Source: Oscillospiraceae bacterium
Lineage (GTDB): Bacteria; Bacillota; Clostridia; Oscillospirales; Oscillospiraceae
Assembly: GCA_902802565.1 (NCBI GenBank)
Contig: CADCMP010000004.1
Location: 1-64,000, forward strand
Reading direction: 5' to 3'
Length of the DNA stretch: 64,000 nt
Within the stretch, counting starts at the first letter, position 1, and the number at the start of each line of letters is the position of its first letter. The notes under the pieces are model-generated. The model was given only the letters and a program-made list of their open reading frames with translations. It ran no database searches and was not told the DNA's origin. The translations under genes were made by a program, and so were the position numbers. Of the stretch, positions 1 to 8,999 are shown in pieces.

Positions 1-1
1 T

Positions 2-403
2 TGGGAGACGGTCGGCATGCTTCATGACATCGATTTCGAACAGTGGCCGGACGAGCACTGTTCGAAAGCCAATGAACTGCTTCATGAACTCGATATTGAC
101 GAAAATGTCATCCACGGTGTCGTATCTCATGGATACGGCATATGCTCGGATGTTGAACCGGAACATTATATGGAAAAAGTACTGTTCGCAGTGGACGAAT
201 TATCCGGTCTGATCGGCGCCGCCGCACGTATGCGACCGAACGGAATCTCCGACATGCCGGTTAAATCCCTTGCCAAGAAGTTCAAGGATAAAAAGTTCGC
301 GGCCGGTTGTTCCAGAGAAGTAATTACCCGCGGAGCAGAAATGATGGGCGTGGAACTGAACACGCTGTTTGAGAAAACACTGGAGGCCATGAAAAAAATC
401 TGA
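2..403 (+). CDS. HD-superfamily hydrolase, C-terminal part (5' end cut by window)
   Basis: This reading frame is open from base 2 without a start codon that fits, so the gene begins before the window. The visible part starts W-E-T-V-G and then has the LLHD-like metal-binding HD pair (MLHDIDFE), as in the predicted HD-domain hydrolases of the COG2316 type, which bind a metal ion and are thought to cleave phosphoester bonds. About 134 residues are seen; the rest of the domain, including the upstream metal-binding histidine, is outside. It ends 17 bases before the SpoIID-like gene on the same strand and is probably co-transcribed with it. The substrate is not predictable from the sequence. The family call is likely; the function is open. 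Confidence 0.75.
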   Translation, partial: WETVGMLHDIDFEQWPDEHCSKANELLHELDIDENVIHGVVSHGYGICSDVEPEHYMEKVLFAVDELSGLIGAAARMRPNGISDMPVKSLAKKFKDKKFAAGCSREVITRGAEMMGVELNTLFEKTLEAMKKI

Positions 404-420
404 CCGGGAAGCAAAACAAT

Positions 421-2064
421 ATGAAAAAACGATCATCAAAACTTCATATCGTTTTATTGCTATCTGTTGTCTTCGCATTGATACTGTCTGTATGCAGCTT
501 TGCCGAAAGCACGGATCTGGACCGATCTTCCTATGTAGACGGCAGCCAGTACGACAATGAAGACATCGATATCAAGCACGTTAAAGTCGGTCTGCTATAT
601 GATAAGCAGGCTACCGACCGCATCTATCTTGATGTTCTGGATGGAGCCGGTTTTCAGTTCATGACCTATAATGCGCAGCGTGAGGGGAGAGAACTCGGAA
701 GAGTGGATTCCAATCATGTTGTCGTGATTAAGGATAATTTTTATTCCGATTCTGAACTGAACACGAAATGCTACCACGTGCGCTTAAACCAGGATTATTT
801 TTCCTATTCTGACGCCAGAGCCGAAGCAGATAAATACGAGGATGGTTTTCCCGCATATTATCACGGGAAATACAGCGTTCTTTTCGGCAGTTTCAGTTCG
901 ATTGCGGAAGCGAGCGCATACGCATCTGAAAACGGACTGGATGGACACGGAAGCACTTCCGGACAGAATGGTGTTCTTGTTCTGGATACCGCAACGAAAA
1001 AACCGCTGTTCGGTTTTGACATGACCACAGCAAAAAATCTCACAATAGCTCCCGTGGAATACGACAGTGCACCGGTTACCGGATTTAACGGGAAAAAGTA
1101 TTATGGCGGATTTGAGATTCTCAGACGGAATGGAATGAATCTTTCTGTCATTAACTGCATCGATCTGGAAAGCTACGTGAAAGGTGTTATTCCATATGAA
1201 ATGAGCCCTTCCTGGCCGATTGAGGCCCTGAAAGCCCAAGCACTTTGCGCACGCACATATGTGGCAAAACATATGAATCAGTATGGCGAGTACGGTTTCG
1301 ATGTCACCGATGACACGCACAGCCAGGTCTACGGAGGTATTGAAGGTGCTACCGAGGATACCAACGCTGCAGTGGACGAAACTGCCGGCAAATTCATCCG
1401 CTACAAAGGCGAATTGTGTAACACTTACTATTTCTCCTGTGACGGAGGTAGTACGGAATCGGCCAGTCTGGTCTTCGGGCAGGACTATGAGTATCTAATC
1501 GGAAAAGAAGATCCCTTTGAAGCAGCAATCAGTTTTCCAAACAAGACATGGAACAAGACCATTACCTCTTCACAGCTGACTTCAATCCTTAATTCCAAAG
1601 GATACAACATTGGAACTGTCATGGAAGTAAGCGAAGATTTCACTCCATCCGGCAACTGTAATTCTCTCACTTTTACCGATGGAAGCAAAAACTCTGTTAC
1701 GCTGGATCATACTGCATATAATCAACTGGGCCTGCCCAGCTGCCACTTCACTGCAGAAAAGACTAAAATCAAGGTTGTAAAGAAAGTAAAAAAACAGGTG
1801 CAGCCTTCACCGTCTCCATCGCCCACGCCAACACCGGCTCAGGACGGTGCCGCTGCAGCCCCCACACCGACTCCCAAGCCTACTCCGACCCCGGAACAGT
1901 ATGAGTACATCACAGAATACTACGATGGATTCTCATTTAACGGAGGCGGATGGGGCCATAACTGCGGTATGAGTCAGTGGGGTGCATATTCCATGGCTTA
2001 TGCCTATGGATACAATTACGAAGATATAATTCGTTTCTATTTCACTGGAGCCTATATTGCATGA
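421..2064 (+). CDS. SpoIID/LytB-domain protein, secreted
   Basis: A 547-residue exported protein. It has an N-terminal signal peptide (KKRSSK then a hydrophobic run to about residue 28). A SPOR-like stretch may lie around residues 120-165, and the SpoIID/LytB domain follows. Family hallmarks are visible: [14 protein letters not shown] with the glutamate used by SpoIID-type lytic transglycosylases, [13 protein letters not shown], and the C-terminal [16 protein letters not shown] proline/threonine-rich linker of about 30 residues interrupts the domain near residues 465-495. SpoIID proteins trim stem-less peptidoglycan during engulfment in spore formers, while LytB-type relatives modulate wall hydrolysis in growing cells; which applies here cannot be told. 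Its stop overlaps the queA start (ATGA), so the two are translationally coupled. Confidence 0.85.
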   Translation: MKKRSSKLHIVLLLSVVFALILSVCSFAESTDLDRSSYVDGSQYDNEDIDIKHVKVGLLYDKQATDRIYLDVLDGAGFQFMTYNAQREGRELGRVDSNHVVVIKDNFYSDSELNTKCYHVRLNQDYFSYSDARAEADKYEDGFPAYYHGKYSVLFGSFSSIAEASAYASENGLDGHGSTSGQNGVLVLDTATKKPLFGFDMTTAKNLTIAPVEYDSAPVTGFNGKKYYGGFEILRRNGMNLSVINCIDLESYVKGVIPYEMSPSWPIEALKAQALCARTYVAKHMNQYGEYGFDVTDDTHSQVYGGIEGATEDTNAAVDETAGKFIRYKGELCNTYYFSCDGGSTESASLVFGQDYEYLIGKEDPFEAAISFPNKTWNKTITSSQLTSILNSKGYNIGTVMEVSEDFTPSGNCNSLTFTDGSKNSVTLDHTAYNQLGLPSCHFTAEKTKIKVVKKVKKQVQPSPSPSPTPTPAQDGAAAAPTPTPKPTPTPEQYEYITEYYDGFSFNGGGWGHNCGMSQWGAYSMAYAYGYNYEDIIRFYFTGAYIA

Positions 2065-3083
2065 AAAAATCCGACTTTTACTTTGATCTTCCCAAAGAAT
2101 TGATTGCTCAGACACCTTTGGATCAGAGAGATCAGTCAAAAATGATGCATATCAATAAAAATACCGGTGCGGTCGAACACCGGCATTTTTATGAACTGCC
2201 CGACATGCTTCACGAAGGGGATTGTCTTGTCCTGAATGATTCCCGTGTGTTGCCGGCACGACTTATCGGAACACGTCCTACCGGAGGCAATGTGGAAGTA
2301 TTGCTGCTGCGTGATCTTGGTGATTCCAAGTGGGAATGCCTCACAAAACCGGGGAAAAAAACCAGAACCGGAACCGAGATTGCATTTGGCAACGGACAGC
2401 TTAAATGCGAGGTCATTGAAGTCTTGGATAACGGGAACCGCATTGTAAAATTCCAGTATGATGGTATTTTTCTTGAGATACTGGAATCCCTGGGAAAGAT
2501 GCCTCTACCGCCATATATCAAAGAGGAGCTGGAAGATTCCGAACGATATCAGACTGTTTATTCCAGAGAACTGGGCAGTGCTGCTGCTCCTACCGCGGGA
2601 CTTCATTTCACCAATGATATCCTGGACAAAATCAGAGAAAAAGGCGTTAATATCGCTTATGTGACGCTCCATGTTGGTCTTGGGACCTTCCGGCCTGTGA
2701 AGGAAGAAAATATAGAACAGCATGATATGCACAGCGAATTCTGCATGATTCCTCAGGAATCAGCAGATATGATCAATGAAACAAAGAACAGGGGAGGACG
2801 GATCATTTCCGTTGGGACCACTTCCTGCCGCACACTGGAATCCTTCGCAGATGAGAATGGATTCGTTAAGGCTGTTTCCGATTGGACAAACATCTTCATC
2901 TATCCCGGATATCGTTTCAAATGCGTAGATGCATTGATCACCAATTTTCATCTGCCGGAATCAACACTGATCATGTTGGTCGCTGCCATGACAGGGCGGG
3001 AAAACATTCTGAATGCTTATAAGATCGCAGTTGAAGAACGGTATCGGTTCTTCTCATTCGGTGACTGCTGCTTTATTGAATAA
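2061..3083 (+). CDS. queA: S-adenosylmethionine:tRNA ribosyltransferase-isomerase
   Basis: QueA moves the ribosyl part of S-adenosylmethionine onto preQ1 at the wobble position of GUN tRNAs, giving epoxyqueuosine. The 340-residue product has the family's usual length and start ([21 protein letters not shown]), the [11 protein letters not shown] block, and the TAGLHFT and [10 protein letters not shown] blocks. I chose the ATG at 2061 because it overlaps the upstream stop as ATGA and gives the canonical N terminus; an upstream in-frame ATG would run deep into the SpoIID-like gene. It is followed 17 bases later by tgt, the enzyme that inserts preQ1, so the pair is a queuosine operon. The call is secure. 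Confidence 0.96.
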   Translation: MKKSDFYFDLPKELIAQTPLDQRDQSKMMHINKNTGAVEHRHFYELPDMLHEGDCLVLNDSRVLPARLIGTRPTGGNVEVLLLRDLGDSKWECLTKPGKKTRTGTEIAFGNGQLKCEVIEVLDNGNRIVKFQYDGIFLEILESLGKMPLPPYIKEELEDSERYQTVYSRELGSAAAPTAGLHFTNDILDKIREKGVNIAYVTLHVGLGTFRPVKEENIEQHDMHSEFCMIPQESADMINETKNRGGRIISVGTTSCRTLESFADENGFVKAVSDWTNIFIYPGYRFKCVDALITNFHLPESTLIMLVAAMTGRENILNAYKIAVEERYRFFSFGDCCFIE

Positions 3084-3100
3084 CCCTTGGAGAAAGCATT

Positions 3101-4231
3101 ATGTTTAAAGTTTTGAAAAAAGAAGGCAATGCCCGGCGTGGCGAGTTTACCTGTCCACACGGAACAGTACAGACTCCTGTATTTATGAATGTCGGAACGC
3201 AGGCAGCCATAAAAGGAGCTCTGTCTGCAGAAGATCTGGATAATATCGGCTGTCAGATTGAATTATCCAATACGTATCATCTGCACGTTCGTCCAGGTGA
3301 CGAGCTCATCAAACGGCAGGGAGGACTTCATAAATTCATGACCTGGGAAGGTCCGATCCTGACAGACAGCGGTGGTTTTCAGATCTTCTCACTTGCATCA
3401 TTGCGAAAGATAACCGAAGAGGGCGTTGCATTCAATTCCCATGTGGATGGCCGTCATATTTTTATGGGACCGGAAGAAAGCATGCGGATCCAGTCAAACC
3501 TCGGTTCGGATATCGCTATGGCATTTGATGAATGTGTAAAAATCCCATCTCCGAGAGAATATGTTCAGAAATCTACAGAACGCACATACCGCTGGCTTGT
3601 ACGGTGCAAGGAGGCTCTGGATCAATATAATCAGGAAAGCGATGCTGTCAATCCAGGTCAAGTGCTGTTTGGGATCAATCAGGGCGCTGTTTTTGCGGAC
3701 ATCCGTATTGAACACATGAAAAAAATTGCAGAGCTTGATCTTCCAGGCTATGCCATTGGCGGTCTGGCTGTAGGAGAAACCCATCAGGAAATGTATGACA
3801 TTATTGAGTGTGTTCAAGAATACATGCCTCAGGATAAGCCCCGATATCTCATGGGTGTCGGCACTCCGGGAAACATTATCGAATCCGTTTACCGGGGTGT
3901 AGATTTCTTTGATTGTGTAATGCCTGCACGAAACGGTCGTCATGGACATCTCTACACCTGGAACGGCGTAATCAATATCAAAAACGAAAAATATGCGAAT
4001 GACAGCAATCCAATTGATATAAATTGTGATTGTCCTGTCTGTAGAAGATACAGCCGGTCTTACCTTCGTCATTTGTTCAAAGCAGAAGAACTGCTTGCAT
4101 TACGTCTTTCCGTTATGCATAATCTGTATTTTTACAATAGTCTCATGGCAAAGATACGGACCGCTTTGGATAATGGTGACTACGAAGCATTCCGCAATAA
4201 TTATTCCAAGATCCTAGATCAACGTATCTAA
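3101..4231 (+). CDS. tgt: queuine/preQ1 tRNA-ribosyltransferase
   Basis: Tgt exchanges guanine-34 of tRNAs with GUN anticodons for preQ1. The 376-residue protein is full length. The active-site segment TDSGGFQIFSL (aspartate at residue 89) and the FDCVMPARNGRHG segment with the second catalytic aspartate are intact. The C-terminal zinc site is visible as C-D-C-P-V-C followed by the histidine in SVMHNLYFY. It lies just downstream of queA in the same direction and is probably on the same message. A separate promoter for yajC lies in the gap behind it. Nothing unusual is seen. Confidence 0.97.
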   Translation: MFKVLKKEGNARRGEFTCPHGTVQTPVFMNVGTQAAIKGALSAEDLDNIGCQIELSNTYHLHVRPGDELIKRQGGLHKFMTWEGPILTDSGGFQIFSLASLRKITEEGVAFNSHVDGRHIFMGPEESMRIQSNLGSDIAMAFDECVKIPSPREYVQKSTERTYRWLVRCKEALDQYNQESDAVNPGQVLFGINQGAVFADIRIEHMKKIAELDLPGYAIGGLAVGETHQEMYDIIECVQEYMPQDKPRYLMGVGTPGNIIESVYRGVDFFDCVMPARNGRHGHLYTWNGVINIKNEKYANDSNPIDINCDCPVCRRYSRSYLRHLFKAEELLALRLSVMHNLYFYNSLMAKIRTALDNGDYEAFRNNYSKILDQRI

Positions 4232-4237
4232 CAATTC

Positions 4238-4266
4238 TTGAATTTAACATGCGGAGAGATTATAAT
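4238..4266 (+). promoter_or_regulatory. Predicted sigma-A promoter for yajC
   Basis: TTGAAT at 4238-4243, a 17-base spacer, and a perfect TATAAT at 4261-4266. It sits between tgt and yajC, about 35 bases before the yajC ribosome binding site (GGAGG), so yajC can be transcribed without the queuosine operon. Confidence 0.7.
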
Positions 4267-4304
4267 CATATAAAATGTAAATAAAATAACTGGAGGATAG
4301 TTAT

Positions 4305-4712
4305 ATGTTTTTAGCAGCAGCAGGAGGCGCAGCTGGTGGATCTTCCATGATCATCATGCTGATTCTGATTTTTGTCATCTTCTATTTCTTCATGATCCGT
4401 CCTGAGAACAAGAGAAAGAAAAAGCTCGAAGAGATGCGCAGTGAGCTGACGGTAGGGGACGAGATCGTTACTATCGGAGGAATAATTGGAAAAGTTGTTC
4501 AGGCAACTGAAGACACCATTACCTTCGAAACCGGAGAAGACAGAGTACGTATCCAGGTAAAGAAATGGGCCATTTCCACTAATGTAAAACAGGAAGAGGC
4601 CGAAGCAAAAGCAAAAGCAGCCAAACGCGCAGGCAAACCGGTCGTTGAAAAGAAAACTGAGAAAAAAGAAGACTCAGATATCTGGGAAACGAAATCCGAA
4701 GAGGAAAAATAA
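4305..4712 (+). CDS. yajC: Preprotein translocase subunit YajC
   Basis: YajC is a small accessory protein of the SecYEG-SecDF translocase. The product has 135 residues with one membrane helix near residues 12-30 (IIMLILIFVIFYFFMI), the family signature FFMIRPENKRKKK, and the G-D-E-I-V-T-I-GG-I-I-G-K-V block. The C-terminal third (after about residue 90) is lysine- and glutamate-rich and poorly conserved, which is common in this family. It starts with ATG after a GGAGG site and ends at a strong terminator. secD/secF are not in the window. The queA-tgt-yajC order is widely conserved in bacteria and supports the call. Confidence 0.95.
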   Translation: MFLAAAGGAAGGSSMIIMLILIFVIFYFFMIRPENKRKKKLEEMRSELTVGDEIVTIGGIIGKVVQATEDTITFETGEDRVRIQVKKWAISTNVKQEEAEAKAKAAKRAGKPVVEKKTEKKEDSDIWETKSEEEK

Positions 4713-4715
4713 TCA

Positions 4716-4758
4716 AAAATATGCACATACCGAGTTTGGTATGTGCATTTTCTTTTTC
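4716..4758 (+). terminator. Terminator after yajC
   Basis: An 11-bp stem, ATGCACATACC at 4721-4731 pairing with GGTATGTGCAT at 4738-4748, is followed by TTTTCTTTTTCT. A-rich sequence precedes the stem. Confidence 0.9.
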
Positions 4759-4990
4759 TGCAGTATTACAATTAGTAATATTTACACGTTTCAATCTCAC
4801 TTGTAGTATTTTCTACATGTTGTAACCATTTATCACTAGATATAGTGTCTTAATGCGGCCGAAGCACTATATGTCGGAAAGAACAAAACCCTTTATTTTC
4901 AAGGCAGTTTCGTGCATAATGGTGTTTACATAATGCAGTTAACATAACTTCCAAGCATAAATTACAATCAGAAACATTTTTTTACAAAAA
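4759..4990. other. Gene-free AT-rich stretch upstream of the Xer gene
   Basis: No convincing reading frame is seen. It contains a small palindrome GTAG-TATTTT-CTAC at 4803-4816. There is also an inverted repeat ATATAGTG (4840-4847) with CACTATAT (4865-4872); its left arm could alternatively pair with CACTA at 4834-4838. A weak possible promoter is TTTACA at 4781-4786 with TAGTAT at 4804-4809, 17 bases apart. This could be an untranslated leader or an operator region, but nothing decides it. Confidence 0.35.
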
Positions 4991-4993
4991 CTC

Positions 4994-5022
4994 TTGATTA
5001 TTGTTCTTTTTTGTAATAATAT
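4994..5022 (+). promoter_or_regulatory. Predicted promoter of the first Xer recombinase gene
   Basis: TTGATT at 4994-4999, a 17-base spacer and TAATAT at 5017-5022. It lies about 60 bases before the GTG start at 5084. Confidence 0.6.
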
Positions 5023-5083
5023 TATGTCTACAAACCAATTATGTTGATTTACATATTTGTTATTATCGCTTGGAGGGGTAGTT

Positions 5084-5974
5084 GTGAGCAACCAGAACTG
5101 CATGGAATTATTTAATAAGTATCTTGTTGATGTAAAGCACGCATCGGAGAACACTCTCAGTTCTTACATGCGTGATATTCGTCAGTTATCTTCTTATTTG
5201 GATACTCATGGCGATTCCACACTGGATACGGCCACGAATAAAGAGATCGGGGAGTATGTGAATTGGCTGAAAGCAGCCGGTAAATCCGTCGCTACCGTGT
5301 CTAGAAATATTGCATCCATGAAATGCTTCTATTCCTACATGGTCGATAACAACCTGATTGAAAAGAACCCTGCCATTTCCATCATTCCTGACAAAAACAC
5401 GCAGAAGCTTCCCCAGATCCTCACAAGCGCAGAAGTAGAACTTTTACTGGAGCAGCCTGCATGTGTTGATGCAAAAGGTTATCGTGACAAAGCTATGCTG
5501 GAACTGCTTTACGCTACTGGCATTCGCGTCAGCGAACTAATCAACCTGAATGTTGATGATGTCAATCTTTCCGCAGGTGTTCTTCGATGCAAGAACAAGG
5601 ACAAAGAGCGTTACATTCCAATGTATCCCGCTGCTATCAAAGCATTGTCTGAGTATGCGGAATTCATTCGTCCCGAGATGATCGCGCTTCCGGATGAGCC
5701 TTCTTTCTTTGTGAATGTGAACGGAGAACGGATGAGCCGCCAGGGATTCTGGAAAATCATCAAATCCTATCAGCAGAAAGCCGGAATCGAAAAAGATATC
5801 ACACCTCACACGCTGCGCCACTCTTTTGCAGCTCATCTTCTGGAAAATGGTGCCGATATTCATTCCATTCAGGAGATGCTTGGACATGCTGATATTTCTT
5901 CCACTCAGATCTATTCCCAGCTTGTCAAAAAACAGCTGAAGGATGTATACAAAAAAGCCCATCCGAGAGCATAA
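5084..5974 (+). CDS. xerD: Tyrosine recombinase, XerD-like
   Basis: A 296-residue tyrosine recombinase of the Xer type, which resolves chromosome dimers at dif and can also act on mobile elements. The N-terminal SAM-like DNA-binding domain covers about residues 5-90 and the catalytic domain follows. The R-K-H-R-H-Y set is visible: ATGIRVSEL (Arg), the CKNKDKERYIP strand (Lys), HTLRHSFA (His, Arg), MLGHADISST (His) and QIYSQL (Tyr nucleophile). I place the start at GTG 5084 because GGAGGGG ends 5 bases upstream; an upstream TTG at 5057 has no such site. It stands alone between a terminator and ruvC. A second Xer gene at 14412 may be its XerC partner. XerD rather than XerC is inferred from overall resemblance. 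Confidence 0.85.
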   Translation: MSNQNCMELFNKYLVDVKHASENTLSSYMRDIRQLSSYLDTHGDSTLDTATNKEIGEYVNWLKAAGKSVATVSRNIASMKCFYSYMVDNNLIEKNPAISIIPDKNTQKLPQILTSAEVELLLEQPACVDAKGYRDKAMLELLYATGIRVSELINLNVDDVNLSAGVLRCKNKDKERYIPMYPAAIKALSEYAEFIRPEMIALPDEPSFFVNVNGERMSRQGFWKIIKSYQQKAGIEKDITPHTLRHSFAAHLLENGADIHSIQEMLGHADISSTQIYSQLVKKQLKDVYKKAHPRA

Positions 5975-5990
5975 ATAGAACGTATTTTTT

Positions 5991-6030
5991 ACCAGCAGAT
6001 ATCTTCCGGGATATCTGCTGGTTCTTATTT
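5991..6030 (+). terminator. Terminator after the Xer gene
   Basis: A 13-bp perfect stem, ACCAGCAGATATC at 5991-6003 with GATATCTGCTGGT at 6010-6022, followed by TCTTATTT. The T-tract is imperfect, so some read-through into ruvC is possible. Confidence 0.8.
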
Positions 6031-6076
6031 GCGCTCAGTACAAAAAAATGGTAGTATAGGGCAGGATGTGATCGAT

Positions 6077-6589
6077 ATGAGAATACTAGGGATAGATCCT
6101 GGAATTGCCACTATTGGTTTTGGCGTGCTTGACTATCAGAACAACAATTTTTCTCTGGTCAAATGCGGAGTAATTACCACTCCGCCGCACATCAGCCTAT
6201 CCAGCCGCTTGGACCAGATTTATAATGATCTGGGTGATTTGATAGGAGCCTTCAAACCTGACTGTGTTTCCGTCGAAGAGCTTTTCTTTAATACAAATAT
6301 TACCACCGGCATCTCGGTCGCTCATGGAAGGGGAGTAATCCTTCTTGCATGCTATAAAGCGAATCTTCCGATTTATGAGTATACACCGTTACAGGTAAAA
6401 CAATCTGTTGCCGGTTATGGGCGCGCAGAAAAGAAGCAGGTCATGGAAATGGTTCGCCGCCTTTGTAATCTGAAGACCGTTCCGAAACCGGACGATGCTG
6501 CAGACGCAGTGGCACTCGCGATCTGTCATGCTCGCAGCAGCACATCATTACTGCAAAAAGGAGTTTCTAACGAATGTTCTACCATATAG
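6077..6589 (+). CDS. ruvC: Crossover junction endodeoxyribonuclease RuvC
   Basis: RuvC cuts Holliday junctions brought by RuvAB. The 170-residue protein starts MRILGIDPG, whose aspartate is the first catalytic acid. The others are visible in VSVEELFFN and in the C-terminal DDAADAVALA. The ATG at 6077 is chosen because it gives the canonical N terminus and follows an AGGA-type site; the frame is open further upstream but without family similarity. The last 16 bases overlap ruvA, so the two are coupled. No clear LexA box was found in front of it. Confidence 0.96.
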   Translation: MRILGIDPGIATIGFGVLDYQNNNFSLVKCGVITTPPHISLSSRLDQIYNDLGDLIGAFKPDCVSVEELFFNTNITTGISVAHGRGVILLACYKANLPIYEYTPLQVKQSVAGYGRAEKKQVMEMVRRLCNLKTVPKPDDAADAVALAICHARSSTSLLQKGVSNECSTI

Positions 6590-7179
6590 AAGGCACTGTC
6601 TCTGATATCCTGCCCAACCTGGCTGTCGTGGATTGTGGCGGAGTCGGATATGCAATCAACACCACTGCCAACAGCCTGTCACAGATATCGTTAGGGAAGA
6701 CAGCTAAATTCTATACGTTTGATTACATCAAAGAAGACTGTTTTGATTTATATGGATTCACTACAAAGCAGGAAAAGCATTCTTTTGAGCTGTTGATTTC
6801 CATTTCCGGCGTAGGTCCAAAAGCTGCTATCAGTATTCTTTCATGTACGACCCCGGAAATGTTTGCTATGGCTGTAATGAGCGATGATGTCAAGGTACTG
6901 ACAGCTGCTCCCGGCATCGGAAAGAAAATCGCCCAGCGAGTCATACTGGAGCTGAAAGACAAGATTTCCAAGGAAACTGATCTGTCCACCGTTACATTTA
7001 CTCCGGCCGCTGCAGCGGTACCGGCCGGCTCAAGCGATGAGCTCACCAATGCGATCAAAGGTCTTTCCGTACTTGGATACGGCAGCGATGAGATCAATCA
7101 GGCATTGCGTGGACAGGATTTGACGGATAAGAGTGCAGAGGACATAATAAAGCTTGTTCTGAAGCAAATGGTAAAATAA
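6574..7179 (+). CDS. ruvA: Holliday junction branch migration protein RuvA
   Basis: RuvA binds the four-way junction as a tetramer and loads the RuvB motor. The 201-residue product has the N-terminal OB domain (MFYHIEGTV), two helix-hairpin-helix motifs (SGVGPKAAISIL near residue 76 and PGIGKKIAQRVILEL near residue 111), a flexible alanine/proline linker near residues 145-155, and the C-terminal UBA-like domain that contacts RuvB. It follows an AAGGAG site inside the end of ruvC and is 12 bases upstream of ruvB. Confidence 0.97.
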   Translation: MFYHIEGTVSDILPNLAVVDCGGVGYAINTTANSLSQISLGKTAKFYTFDYIKEDCFDLYGFTTKQEKHSFELLISISGVGPKAAISILSCTTPEMFAMAVMSDDVKVLTAAPGIGKKIAQRVILELKDKISKETDLSTVTFTPAAAAVPAGSSDELTNAIKGLSVLGYGSDEINQALRGQDLTDKSAEDIIKLVLKQMVK

Positions 7180-7191
7180 AGGAATGTTTTT

Positions 7192-8235
7192 ATGAGTATT
7201 AGTTTTTCGGAAGACGACGAGCAGCAGTTCGTAACATCATCAGTATTACCTGAAGATTCCAATGAAGGTTCGCTTCGTCCGAAATCATTAAATGAATATA
7301 TTGGGCAGAAAAAGGCAAAAGACAATCTATCGGTCTTCATCGATGCCGCTCGTATGAGAAATGAACCGCTGGATCATGTTCTGCTTCACGGTCCTCCGGG
7401 ATTAGGTAAAACGACTCTGGCTGCGGTCATCGCAAACGAGATGCATGTCAACATGCGGATTACATCCGGCCCGGCAATCGAAAAAGCAGGAGACCTTGTT
7501 GCCTTACTTACGAATCTGAACGAAGGCGATATTCTTTTTGTGGACGAGATTCACCGTTTGAATAGAGCATACGAAGAGATTCTCTATCCTGCTATGGAAG
7601 ACTACGCAATTGATATCATTCTAGGGAAAGGTCCTTCTGCCAACTCCATTCATCTGGAGCTTCCGCGATTTACTCTGATCGGTGCCACCACCAGATCCGG
7701 ACAGTTGACCGCACCTCTGCGTGATCGCTTTGGCGTTACGCTGAGATTGGAATTGTATTCTCCGGAAGAACTCCAGCAGATCGTAATCCGTTCGGCTCAG
7801 ATCCTGAATATTGAAATCGAGGACTCCGGGGCCATGGAGATTGCATCACGATCCCGCGGCACGCCACGTATTGCTAACAGAATGCTGAAGCGCGTACGTG
7901 ACTTTGCCCAGGTGAAAGCAAATGGAGTTATAACAAAAGACGTTGCGAATGAATCGCTTCTTGCCCTGGAAGTTGATCACTTCGGCCTGGATGCATTGGA
8001 TCGCAGAATGATGAAAAGCATCATAGAATTCTACAATGGGGGACCGGTAGGTCTGGACACACTGGCTGCCACCATCAATGAAGATGCAGTTACTCTGGAA
8101 GATGTATATGAGCCTTATCTTATGCAGCAGGGTTTCATCGTTCGAACCCCGAGAGGCCGCTGCGTTACGAGAAAAGCATATGAACATCTCGGAATAGAAT
8201 TTACGAATCCACAATATGAAATTGACTTTCAATAA
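7192..8235 (+). CDS. ruvB: Holliday junction DNA helicase RuvB
   Basis: RuvB is the AAA+ hexameric motor that drives branch migration. The 347-residue protein is full length: Walker [10 protein letters not shown], Walker B VDEIHRL, sensor ATTRSG, the arginine finger region PLRDRFG, and the winged-helix C-terminal domain with GLDTLAA and the RTPRGR end. It closes the ruvCAB operon and is followed by a strong terminator. Confidence 0.98.
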   Translation: MSISFSEDDEQQFVTSSVLPEDSNEGSLRPKSLNEYIGQKKAKDNLSVFIDAARMRNEPLDHVLLHGPPGLGKTTLAAVIANEMHVNMRITSGPAIEKAGDLVALLTNLNEGDILFVDEIHRLNRAYEEILYPAMEDYAIDIILGKGPSANSIHLELPRFTLIGATTRSGQLTAPLRDRFGVTLRLELYSPEELQQIVIRSAQILNIEIEDSGAMEIASRSRGTPRIANRMLKRVRDFAQVKANGVITKDVANESLLALEVDHFGLDALDRRMMKSIIEFYNGGPVGLDTLAATINEDAVTLEDVYEPYLMQQGFIVRTPRGRCVTRKAYEHLGIEFTNPQYEIDFQ

Positions 8236-8239
8236 CACT

Positions 8240-8280
8240 ATGACTCCCGGCAGTTTGTCGGGAGTCATCTTAGTTTTCTT
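8240..8280 (+). terminator. Terminator after ruvCAB
   Basis: A 10-bp stem, ATGACTCCCG at 8240-8249 with CGGGAGTCAT at 8259-8268, followed by CTTAGTTTTCTT. Confidence 0.8.
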
Positions 8281-8319
8281 AAGATCATTTTGCGGTCAAT
8301 CATCCTCTGTCCGGCAACC

Positions 8320-8347
8320 TTGACAACAATGATTATTGTTGTATAAT
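8320..8347 (+). promoter_or_regulatory. Strong predicted promoter driving a long leader
   Basis: A perfect TTGACA at 8320-8325 and a perfect TATAAT at 8342-8347 with a 16-base spacer. It should start transcription near 8354, almost 290 bases before the next start codon. Confidence 0.8.
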
Positions 8348-8353
8348 TTACAT

Positions 8354-8641
8354 GTAGTATTCTACGCTTTCATTCCTGTATACGTGAAAGCATGTATAAC
8401 TCTCAGCGAAATCACATTGCAGATCCGTACAATGTTTTGGGGTTAAGAGCTTTATTTCAAGAAAGATCTTGGCATTTTTGAGAGAGCGGAAAAGAAAGAG
8501 TTTTACCGCGGAAAAACAGAGATATCCCCTTTGTTTTCTTCGGGATCCCAGATGTATAGAGATCTGGTTAAAATGGCGATTACAGCACAGCTGAACGCAA
8601 ATAAAAGCCTTAAGGCAGGATTTCAAAAGAGAGGAATTGCA
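8354..8641 (+). other. Long, apparently structured 5' leader or small RNA
   Basis: This stretch holds no convincing gene. It begins with nested pairing: TACATG (8349-8354) with CATGTA (8391-8396) around GCTTTCAT (8366-8373) with GTGAAAGC (8384-8391). Further on, CATTG and CAATG flank 8414-8434. CAAGA-N4-TCTTG at 8458-8471, followed by GCATTTTT, could be a weak terminator. GCGGAAAA pairs with TTTTACCGC around 8486-8510. It may be a leader that controls the zinc-ribbon gene or an independent small RNA of about 125 bases. I do not recognise a known RNA family in it. Confidence 0.4.
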
Positions 8642-8923
8642 ATGTACGAAGACAAAACATTAGTTTGCAAAGAATGTGGAAATGAATTCGTTTTCACTGC
8701 TGGCGAACAGGAATTCTATGCTGAGCGCGGCTTCCAAAATGAGCCCCAGCGCTGCAAAGCATGCCGTGACGCTAAGAAAGCAGCCCTCCGCGGCCCGAAA
8801 CAGTATTTTGATGCTGTTTGCGCTGCCTGTGGTGGACCGGCAAAAATCCCATTCGAGCCGAAAGCAGATCGCCCGGTTTACTGCAGCGAGTGCTTCGCAA
8901 AGATGAGAGAAGAAAGAGCCTGA
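8642..8923 (+). CDS. Small zinc-ribbon domain protein
   Basis: A 93-residue protein with two CxxC pairs in a first zinc ribbon (CKECGNEF, then CKACRDAK) and a second set (CAACGG, then CSECFAKM). This matches the small probable zinc-binding domain proteins (zf-trcl-like) common in Clostridia, whose job is not known; nucleic-acid or protein binding is a guess. The ATG at 8642 is chosen because GAGAGGA ends 6 bases upstream. The frame stays open upstream into the leader, but that part has no domain features. It is transcribed from the strong promoter at 8320 and followed by its own terminator, so it is a single-gene unit. Confidence 0.75.
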   Translation: MYEDKTLVCKECGNEFVFTAGEQEFYAERGFQNEPQRCKACRDAKKAALRGPKQYFDAVCAACGGPAKIPFEPKADRPVYCSECFAKMREERA

Positions 8924-8941
8924 TATAATCTAGGTGAGATC

Positions 8942-8976
8942 CGGGACGTCAAACAGGCGTCCCGTTCTTTTTTATT
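8942..8976 (+). terminator. Terminator after the zinc-ribbon gene
   Basis: CGGGACG at 8942-8948 pairs with CGTCCCG at 8958-8964, followed by TTCTTTTTT. Confidence 0.85.
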
Positions 8977-8999
8977 TCAAAGAAAAGGGAGTTCATACA

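Noticed and set aside
1803..1905. Proline/threonine repeats in the SpoIID-like gene as a variable tandem repeat
   Set aside because: The DNA is not a regular tandem repeat; it is an ordinary low-complexity linker between domains.
4947..4974. A dif-like sequence beginning ACTTCC upstream of the first Xer gene
   Set aside because: Its left half resembles the Bacillus dif left arm, but the right half does not match the TTATGTAAA-type arm, and dif normally lies near the terminus; the match is too partial.
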